Below, one piece after another: positions 1-5,317 of a stretch of DNA of 5,317 nucleotides; the first letter of the stretch is position 1; each line of letters begins with the position of its first letter. This stretch comes from Acidimicrobium sp. (lineage in GTDB: Bacteria > Actinomycetota > Acidimicrobiia > Acidimicrobiales > Ilumatobacteraceae). A program made the translations under genes and the position numbers. A model generated the notes under the pieces. It was given only the letters and a program-made list of their open reading frames with translations, had not been told where the DNA came from and did not search any database. The DNA lies in NCBI GenBank assembly GCA_003535455.1, contig DOHD01000009.1, forward strand, positions 5,070-10,386. Direction: 5' to 3'.

Positions 1-1223
1 GCATATTCGTTTTGATAAACCTCGACTGCTTTGTCGACCGTGTATTGCGTCGTTGCATATTCTTTGTAACGACGACGATCAATTGACCACAGATCAAACT
101 CTGGACGACCCGTGAGTATCCATTCGGCAATCGCTTTGCCGGCACCGCCACCTTGGGCGATACCAAAACTGAATGTATTGCAATGGAAGAAATTGCGCAT
201 GCCACGCTCTGGCCCGAGATACGGGTTGCCATCTGGCGCATATGGAATCGGTCCGTTGACAACTTTGGCAATGCCTGCATCGCCGAGCACCGGCACGCGC
301 TCGCCGGCGTCAAGAATTTGTTTTTCGAGACGCTCGAGATCTTCTGACCACAACATGTTTGCGAACTGATCGGGAATTCCATCGAGCCACATCGGCGTCG
401 CCTGCCATTCGTATGGCCCAAGAATGAAACCACTTCGCTCTTGTCGCAGATAATAAGACGTGTCGGGGTCGCGAAGAAGGGGCAACGGTTCGGTGCGTGC
501 CGCGAGTTCGTCGATTTCTTCGGTGATCAGATATTGGTGAGCCATAGTCATGATCGGCAGATGTCGACCGATCAATTGCATAACTTCGCCCGCTCGATAG
601 CCGGCGGCATTGATCACAATTTCGCACTCGATTTCGGTCTCGACACCAGCGGCGCTAGTCGTCACCGTCCATTCGAAATTTTTGTGTTGGCGCAAGCCGA
701 TTACACGTTCGTTGCGTCGCACGCGTGCGCCGAGTGCTCGAGCCGCACGCGCCATCGCCTGAGTAACTTGCGAGGGGTCAATGTCGCCGTCGAGTGGATC
801 CCACAATGCACCGAGCAAATCGTGCGTCTTGAGCAATGGATATCGATCGACAAGTTCGGCCGGCGTGAGCATGTCGTACTCCATGTCGTTGGCGCGGGCC
901 ATGCTCTTGACATGGCGAAACTCAGCCATGCGCTCCTCGCTGTGCGCCAAACGCACCGAGCCAGTCACGTGATAACTGATCGGAAAATCTTTGTCTTTAG
1001 CCAACTCTCGATAGAGCGCCGCCGAATATTTTTGCACCTGCATGACGCTGTAACTTGTCGAATAAGTTGGCACATTGCCCGCCGCGTGCCACGTCGAACC
1101 TGATGTGAGTTCATCGCGCTCGAGCAACAACACATCGGTGCAACCCATTTTCGCAAGGTGATAAAGAGCACTGCACCCTGCGATGCCGCCACCGATAATT
1201 ACAACTTTTGCTCGCTCGCCCAT
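1..1223 (-). CDS. FAD-dependent dimethylglycine dehydrogenase-like oxidoreductase (GcvT-family type), 3' end cut by window edge
   Basis: The minus strand is open from the ATG at 1223 to the window edge (407 full codons, no stop). Residues 7-16 form the Rossmann dinucleotide site with GGGIAG at 11-16, and Glu35 ends the second strand, where FAD ribose is bound. TWHAAG at 44-49 matches the site where dimethylglycine dehydrogenases attach FAD covalently to His (here His46). AHQYL (His229) and SYYLRQE (Tyr257, Tyr258) match dimethylglycine dehydrogenase active-site segments as I recall them. VNGPIPYAPDGNPYLGP and GGGAGKAIAEW (358-368) close the DAO domain, and the linker domain starts near 370 with TTQYT at 391-395. 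Relatives are about 800-850 residues with a C-terminal folate-binding GcvT half, so about half is missing here. Family role: oxidative N-demethylation of a small tertiary or secondary amine, probably cytoplasmic, with electrons to a flavoprotein acceptor. The ATG fits the family N-terminus. GGAAGG lies 14 nt upstream, a long spacing. An in-frame GTG at 1259 is a weaker alternative. Exact substrate unknown. Confidence 0.9.
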   Translation of the reverse strand, partial: MGERAKVVIIGGGIAGCSALYHLAKMGCTDVLLLERDELTSGSTWHAAGNVPTYSTSYSVMQVQKYSAALYRELAKDKDFPISYHVTGSVRLAHSEERMAEFRHVKSMARANDMEYDMLTPAELVDRYPLLKTHDLLGALWDPLDGDIDPSQVTQAMARAARALGARVRRNERVIGLRQHKNFEWTVTTSAAGVETEIECEIVINAAGYRAGEVMQLIGRHLPIMTMAHQYLITEEIDELAARTEPLPLLRDPDTSYYLRQERSGFILGPYEWQATPMWLDGIPDQFANMLWSEDLERLEKQILDAGERVPVLGDAGIAKVVNGPIPYAPDGNPYLGPERGMRNFFHCNTFSFGIAQGGGAGKAIAEWILTGRPEFDLWSIDRRRYKEYATTQYTVDKAVEVYQNEY

Positions 1224-1261
1224 CGCGTTGACCGCAACCTTCCGTATTTTTAATCGCACTT

Positions 1262-1284
1262 TTTTGACGTCGAATTCTTCAAAA
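1262..1284. repeat. Short inverted repeat TTTTGA-N11-TCAAAA in the divergent region
   Basis: Perfect 6-base arms (1262-1267 and 1279-1284) flank an 11-base spacer that itself contains the palindrome GAATTC. The overall size, 23 bp, suits a dimeric regulator. The simple A/T-rich arms could equally arise by chance, and no regulator gene is visible in the window. Confidence 0.2.
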
Positions 1285-1337
1285 CTAACGCCAAACTGTA
1301 GCTTTGTTAAGGCTAAAGAATTAAGAAGCGCAGATAC

Positions 1338-1353
1338 AAATTGTGAACAAATT
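1338..1353. promoter_or_regulatory. Candidate operator: imperfect inverted repeat before the rightward gene
   Basis: AAATTGT-GA-ACAAATT pairs at six of seven positions in its arms, centred at 1345/1346. ACAAATT also occurs twice as a direct repeat (1336-1342 and 1347-1353) with an 11-bp period, about one helical turn. The element ends directly before the ribosome-binding site, where a bound repressor could block transcription of the rightward genes. AT-rich sequence makes chance repeats easy, so this is only a candidate. Confidence 0.25.
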
Positions 1354-1359
1354 AAGAGG
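1354..1359 (+). promoter_or_regulatory. Ribosome-binding site deciding the start at 1366
   Basis: AAGAGG ends six bases before the ATG at 1366, a normal Shine-Dalgarno spacing. It supports this start over the upstream in-frame ATG at 1183, which would run 61 codons across the intergenic region and into the oppositely oriented gene. The homologous FAD-binding segment begins just after the chosen start. Confidence 0.75.
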
Positions 1360-1365
1360 CGTCAA

Positions 1366-3834
1366 ATGACAGAACTACCGACAAATGCTCGCGTCGTAAT
1401 CGTCGGTGGCGGCATCGTCGGCTGCAGTGTTGCCTATCACTTGGCATTGCGTGGTTGCACCGATGTCGTTCTGCTCGAACGCAAGCAACTTACTTGTGGC
1501 ACCACTTGGCATGCTGCAGGTCTTGTCGGTCAGTTGCGCGCAACCCATAACCTCACGCGACTTGCGCAATACACGACAAATTTGTTCAAGACACTTGAAG
1601 ACGTAACCGGCCAAGCGACAGGCTTTCAACAACGCGGCTCGGTGGCGGTTGCTCCGAATCAAGAGCGATTCGAAGAACTGAAACGCGGCGCATCGATGGC
1701 GCGAGTTTTCGGCCTTGATGTCAACATCATTTCGCCAAAAGAAATCGCAGATCTCGTGCCTCTCGCCCGAGTCGACGACTTGGTCGGCGGGGTGCATTTG
1801 CCCAACGACGGTGTTGTCAACCCGATCGACACGACTCAAGCACTGGCAAAAGGTGCTCGTTCGCACGGCGTGAAGATTTTCGAGAACGTCAAAGTTGATT
1901 CGATCATCGTTGAAGACGGTCGCGCCATTGGCGTCAAAACGACTCTCGGCGACGGCAGCAACGCCAAAGCAGAAATTCGCAGCGAGTTTGTCGTCAATTG
2001 CGCGGGCATGTGGGCGCGTGAACTTGGTGATGCTGCTGGCGCAATCGTTCCGCTTCACGCTGCCGAACACTTCTACATCGTGACCGAGGCGGTACCCGAA
2101 ATTTCGCCGAACATGCCGGTGCTTCGCGACCCAGATGGCTGTGGATACTTCAAAGAAGACGCAGGCAAACTTTTGGTCGGCTGGTTCGAACCAGTTGCAA
2201 AACCTTGGGGTATGAAGGGCATCTCTGAAGAGTTCTCGTTCACGTCATTGCCCGAAGATTTTGAACACATCGAACCGTTGGTCGCCGCGGCAACGCACCG
2301 CATGCCGTTGCTTGGCAAGACCGGCATCAGATTGTTTTTCAACGGTCCAGAGTCGTTCACTCCAGACGATAGATATCTGCTCGGCGAATCGCCTGACGTC
2401 GAAAATCTTTTCGTCGCCGCTGGTTTCAACTCGATTGGCATTCAGTCATCTGGCGGCGCTGGCAAAGTTCTCGCCGACTGGATTCTCGACGGCAAACCAC
2501 CAATGGATTTGTGGGACGTTGACGTTCGTCGCTCGATGCCATTTCAACGCAACAAAAAGTATCTGCACGACCGCACCGTTGAAACGCTCGGCTTGCTCTA
2601 CGCAATGCATTGGCCGTTTCGCCAACCAGAAACTGCTCGCGGCGTGCGCAAATCTGTGTTGCACGACCGTCTCGCCGAGCGCGGGGCTTGCTTCGGCGAA
2701 GTCGCCGGCTGGGAGCGCACCAATTGGTTCGCGCCTGCTGGTGTCAAACCCGAATACATATATACGTATGGCAAACAGAATTGGTTCAAATATTCAGCCG
2801 AAGAGCATCATGCCGTTCGCAATGCGGTTGGTCTGTTCGATCAATCATCATTCGGTAAATTTGTTTTGCAAGGACCAGACGCGATGTCGGTGCTCAATCA
2901 AATATGCGCCAACGAAGTCGATGTGCCGGTTGGCAAAATCGTCTACACACAGTGGCTCAACGAAACTGGTGGCATCGAGGCCGATCTCACCGTCACGCGT
3001 CAAGCAACTGACTCATATTTAATAGTCACTGCCGCAGCGACACAGGTGCGTGATTTCGCATGGTTGCGCGATCACATTCCACCGTCGGCACGCGCGATGG
3101 CAATCGACGTTTCGTCTGGTCAAGCGGTTTTAAGCGTGATGGGGCCAAATTCTCGAGCCTTGCTCTCGTCGCTTACACCAGACGATCTCTCGAACGAAGC
3201 ATTCGCCTTCGGAACATCAAAAATTATCGACCTGGCATACGCCCGAGTTCGAGCGAACCGCATTACTTATGTCGGCGAACTTGGCTGGGAGCTTTACATT
3301 CCGACCGAGTTTGCAATGTCTGTATTCGATGCGATCACCAGCGCAGGCAAAGAATTCGGTCTGCGTCATGCGGGTTACCACGCCCTCAACTCATTGCGCA
3401 CCGAGAAGGGTTATCGCCACTGGGGACACGACGTCTCACCCGACGACACACCTCTCGAAGCCGGGCTCGGTTTCGTAGTCGCGATGAACAAGCGCGACGG
3501 CTTTATTGGTCGCGACGCCCTAGCGAAACAAAAAGAATCGGGGCTCAATAAGCGAATGGTGCAATTCTCGCTCGCCGACCCCGAGCGATTGCTCTATCAC
3601 AATGAACCGATTTGGCGCAACGGTGAACTCGTCGGCAGCATCACCTCAGGCATGTTTGGTCACACAATCAACGCTTCGCTCGGCATGGGTTATGTCACTA
3701 ACAAGAACGGTTTGGCAGACAAAACTTTTGTCACAGACGCACAATATGAAATCGAAGTTGCCGGCGAGCGCATTAGCGCCACTGCGTCACTCGATCCGTT
3801 CTACGATCCCAAGAGTTTGCGCGTCAAGTCGTAA
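1366..3834 (+). CDS. FAD-dependent oxidoreductase/aminomethyltransferase (GcvT family), dimethylglycine/sarcosine dehydrogenase-like
   Basis: A complete 822-residue protein, the usual length for two-part N-methyl amine dehydrogenases. Residues about 8-372 form the DAO-type FAD domain: GGGIVG at 14-19, Glu38 for FAD ribose, and TTWHAAGL at 46-53, whose His49 matches the covalent FAD-attachment His of the family. GFNSIGIQSSGGAGKVLADW (353-372) ends the domain. A linker (FAO_M-like) spans about 373-430. The GcvT-like folate domain runs about 432-715, with GWERTNWF, FDQSSFGKF, GGIEADLTVTR (535-545), YVGELGWELY (635-644) and PLEAGLGF (696-703). The C-terminal GcvT barrel follows, about 730-817. 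Family role: FAD oxidises an N-methyl group and the one-carbon unit is passed to tetrahydrofolate as methylene-THF in the second half. No signal peptide or membrane segment, so cytoplasmic. Start chosen by AAGAGG six bases upstream and the family N-terminus. The stop is followed after 12 nt by an MttB-like gene, so the two are probably co-transcribed. Dimethylglycine, sarcosine or another methylated amine could be the substrate. Confidence 0.94.
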   Translation: MTELPTNARVVIVGGGIVGCSVAYHLALRGCTDVVLLERKQLTCGTTWHAAGLVGQLRATHNLTRLAQYTTNLFKTLEDVTGQATGFQQRGSVAVAPNQERFEELKRGASMARVFGLDVNIISPKEIADLVPLARVDDLVGGVHLPNDGVVNPIDTTQALAKGARSHGVKIFENVKVDSIIVEDGRAIGVKTTLGDGSNAKAEIRSEFVVNCAGMWARELGDAAGAIVPLHAAEHFYIVTEAVPEISPNMPVLRDPDGCGYFKEDAGKLLVGWFEPVAKPWGMKGISEEFSFTSLPEDFEHIEPLVAAATHRMPLLGKTGIRLFFNGPESFTPDDRYLLGESPDVENLFVAAGFNSIGIQSSGGAGKVLADWILDGKPPMDLWDVDVRRSMPFQRNKKYLHDRTVETLGLLYAMHWPFRQPETARGVRKSVLHDRLAERGACFGEVAGWERTNWFAPAGVKPEYIYTYGKQNWFKYSAEEHHAVRNAVGLFDQSSFGKFVLQGPDAMSVLNQICANEVDVPVGKIVYTQWLNETGGIEADLTVTRQATDSYLIVTAAATQVRDFAWLRDHIPPSARAMAIDVSSGQAVLSVMGPNSRALLSSLTPDDLSNEAFAFGTSKIIDLAYARVRANRITYVGELGWELYIPTEFAMSVFDAITSAGKEFGLRHAGYHALNSLRTEKGYRHWGHDVSPDDTPLEAGLGFVVAMNKRDGFIGRDALAKQKESGLNKRMVQFSLADPERLLYHNEPIWRNGELVGSITSGMFGHTINASLGMGYVTNKNGLADKTFVTDAQYEIEVAGERISATASLDPFYDPKSLRVKS

Positions 3835-3846
3835 TATGATGGCGAC

Positions 3847-5317
3847 ATGACAAGTTCGCAAAAAGAAGGTCGTCGCGGCGGACCAGGTGCCAGACGTGCA
3901 CTTCGTGCCGCTCCGCTTGCGCTAGATATTCGACCTGTCAACCCAGGTATGGAGAGCGGTCGCTACAAGCCGCTAACAGATGCAGAAGTTTTAAAAATTC
4001 ACAACGCGGCACTTGATGTTCTCGAGAACATCGGTTTGGCCGATGCGATACCAACTTGCATCGAAGCCCTCACTCCGTTTGGTTGCAAACTCTCACCAGA
4101 GGGTCGATTGTTGTTTCCTCGCAGTCTGATCGAACACACGCTTTCGATTGCTGCACGCAAGTTCACCCTTTACGGGCAGGACCCGAAATACGACATGGAG
4201 CCGTGGGGTAAAAAAGTTTATTTCGGCACTGCGGGCGCCGCCGTTTACATTGTTGATCCAAAAACTGGCGAATACCGCGAATCGGTCTCACAAGATGCAT
4301 ATGACATCGCGCGACTTGTCGATCAGATGGAGCACATCCACTTTTATCAACGAACGGTTGTGCCTCGCGATTTGCCAGACCCAGCCGAAATGGATATCAA
4401 CACCTGCTATTTGAGTGTCAGCGGCACAACAAAACACGTCGGCACTTCATGGGTGCACCCTGATCACCTCGACGCGTCGCTTCGAATGTTGCACGACATC
4501 GCCGGTGGCGAAGACAAGTGGCGCGCGCGTCCATTCGTTAGTCAGTCGAATTGCTTCGTTGTTCCGCCACTTAAGTTCGCAACCGACGCATGTCGCTGTC
4601 TTGAAACCGCCGTCTATGGCGGCATGCCAGTGTTGTTGTTGTCGGCTGGTCAAGCGGGCGCAACTGCGCCAGCAGCACTTGCCGGTGCGCTCGTACAAGA
4701 AGTTGCCGAAGTGCTCGCAGGTCTGGCTTACGTCAATGCTCTGGTGCCGGGCCACCCGGCAATTTTTGGTACTTGGTCGTTCGTTTCTGACTTGCGTTCA
4801 GGTGCGATGTCGGGTGGCAGTCCTGAACAGGCGATTCTCTCTGCAGCAAGCGCCCAGATGGCGCACTTTTACGATCTCACTGGTGGCACTTCGTCGGGCA
4901 TTAGCGATTCGAAAATACCTGATGCACAAGCGGGCGCCGAAAAAGGTTATAACCACGCACTTGTTGGCAACGCCGGCATGAACTTAATTTACGAATCGGC
5001 TGGCATGCACGGCAGCCTTCTTGGTTTCTCGCTTGAAGGTGTCGTGCTCGACAACGACATCGTTGGCGCCGTGCAACGTACGATCAAGGGCATCGAAGTA
5101 ACCGACGAATCTTTGTCGGTAGACACGATTCGCGCCGCGGTTATCGACGGCCCTGGCCATTATTTGGGTGCCAAACAAACACTCGAAATTATGCAAACTG
5201 AATACATCTACCCTGCAGTTGGCGATCGTTTAAGCCCGAAAGAATGGAACGAAGTCGGTCGACCACAGATTATTGACGTGGCGATAGCCAAAGTGAAAAA
5301 CATTTTGGACAATCACT
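3847..5317 (+). CDS. Trimethylamine methyltransferase (MttB) superfamily protein, non-pyrrolysine type, 3' end cut by window edge
   Basis: 490 codons are visible without a stop. Superfamily members are about 480-520 residues, so only a few C-terminal residues should be missing. The Arg/Gly-rich N-terminus (RRGGPGARRALRA, 9-21) is typical of bacterial members. It is followed by YKPLTDAEVLKIHNAALDVL (40-59), a Gly-rich core around 265-280, GGTSSGISDSKIPDAQ (346-361) and GHYLG (437-441). Archaeal MttB carries pyrrolysine near residue 334, read from TAG; here there is no in-frame TAG, so this is a non-Pyl relative like the glycine betaine methyltransferase MtgB. Such enzymes transfer a methyl group from a quaternary amine to a Co(I) corrinoid protein in the cytoplasm. 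The first possible ATG is used: the only upstream codons before the neighbour's TAA are TAT GAT GGC GAC. No clear Shine-Dalgarno is seen, which suggests translation coupled to the gene ending 12 nt upstream. Substrate not readable; the neighbours suggest a betaine or methylamine. Confidence 0.92.
   Translation, partial: MTSSQKEGRRGGPGARRALRAAPLALDIRPVNPGMESGRYKPLTDAEVLKIHNAALDVLENIGLADAIPTCIEALTPFGCKLSPEGRLLFPRSLIEHTLSIAARKFTLYGQDPKYDMEPWGKKVYFGTAGAAVYIVDPKTGEYRESVSQDAYDIARLVDQMEHIHFYQRTVVPRDLPDPAEMDINTCYLSVSGTTKHVGTSWVHPDHLDASLRMLHDIAGGEDKWRARPFVSQSNCFVVPPLKFATDACRCLETAVYGGMPVLLLSAGQAGATAPAALAGALVQEVAEVLAGLAYVNALVPGHPAIFGTWSFVSDLRSGAMSGGSPEQAILSAASAQMAHFYDLTGGTSSGISDSKIPDAQAGAEKGYNHALVGNAGMNLIYESAGMHGSLLGFSLEGVVLDNDIVGAVQRTIKGIEVTDESLSVDTIRAAVIDGPGHYLGAKQTLEIMQTEYIYPAVGDRLSPKEWNEVGRPQIIDVAIAKVKNILDNH

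Larger units (their letters stand above)
1224..1365. promoter_or_regulatory. Divergent intergenic region between the two FAD/GcvT-type genes
   Basis: These 142 bases separate two start codons that face away from each other and are clearly richer in A and T than the flanking genes, so promoters for both directions should lie here. No convincing sigma-70 promoter can be read by eye. The best minus-strand pair is TTAACA, 17 bases, TAGTTT (about 1283-1311), with a poor -10 box. On the plus strand TTGACG at 1264-1269 has no good partner. The layout would allow one regulator to control both genes, but that is inference. Confidence 0.45.

Noticed and set aside
441..1103. A 220-codon plus-strand open frame and shorter ones within 112-972.
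   Set aside because: They lie antisense to the minus-strand FAD enzyme, whose protein shows clear family motifs throughout. The translations look random and rich in Arg, His and Ser.
1183..1365. A 61-codon upstream extension of the rightward FAD/GcvT gene starting at the ATG at 1183.
   Set aside because: It overlaps the 5' end of the opposite gene, has no family similarity, and the ATG at 1366 has a good ribosome-binding site and fits the family N-terminus.
2261..3022. A 253-codon open frame in another plus-strand frame, and minus-strand frames at 1375-2070 and 2073-2441.
   Set aside because: All are shadows inside the well-supported 822-residue gene; none shows recognisable domains or a plausible translation start.
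3835..3846. A terminator or promoter between the FAD/GcvT gene and the MttB-like gene.
   Set aside because: The gap is only 12 bases with no hairpin or promoter-like boxes.
3871..3909. Arg-rich start of the MttB-like protein as a twin-arginine export signal.
   Set aside because: No hydrophobic stretch follows the arginines, and this Arg/Gly-rich start is usual for cytoplasmic bacterial MttB relatives.
4148..4981. Open frames of 88 and 188 codons on the plus strand, and minus-strand frames at 4447-4755 and 4984-5196.
   Set aside because: They overlap the MttB-like gene in other frames and have low-complexity Ser/Arg/Thr-rich translations.

Overview
The window holds three protein-coding genes and one divergent intergenic region. 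No RNA gene, mobile element or CRISPR array was found. It looks like bacterial chromosome with intermediate base composition (about half G+C by eye) and a taste for TCG, TTG, GAA and CAA codons. Gene content suggests a heterotroph using methylated amines or betaines, as is common in marine and soil Alphaproteobacteria and in some Actinobacteria. I cannot fix the lineage from sequence alone.

Layout. Positions 1-1223 (minus strand) carry the N-terminal half of an FAD-dependent dimethylglycine dehydrogenase-like enzyme; its C-terminal half lies beyond the left edge. Positions 1224-1365 are an AT-rich divergent intergenic region with a good ribosome-binding site for the rightward gene and two weak inverted repeats. 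Positions 1366-3834 (plus) carry a complete 822-residue FAD/GcvT two-part amine demethylase of the dimethylglycine/sarcosine dehydrogenase family. After 12 nt, position 3847 to the right edge (plus) carries an almost complete trimethylamine methyltransferase (MttB) superfamily protein. It has no in-frame TAG, so it is a non-pyrrolysine member.

How they may work together (inference). MttB-superfamily enzymes move a methyl group from a quaternary or tertiary methylamine to a corrinoid protein. The FAD/GcvT enzymes oxidise N-methyl groups of tertiary and secondary amines and pass the one-carbon unit to tetrahydrofolate. Two diverged FAD enzymes next to an MttB-like protein fit a stepwise N-demethylation cassette, for example betaine to dimethylglycine to sarcosine to glycine, or an analogous compound. 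The actual substrate cannot be read from the sequence. No corrinoid protein, corrinoid reductase or transporter lies inside the window.
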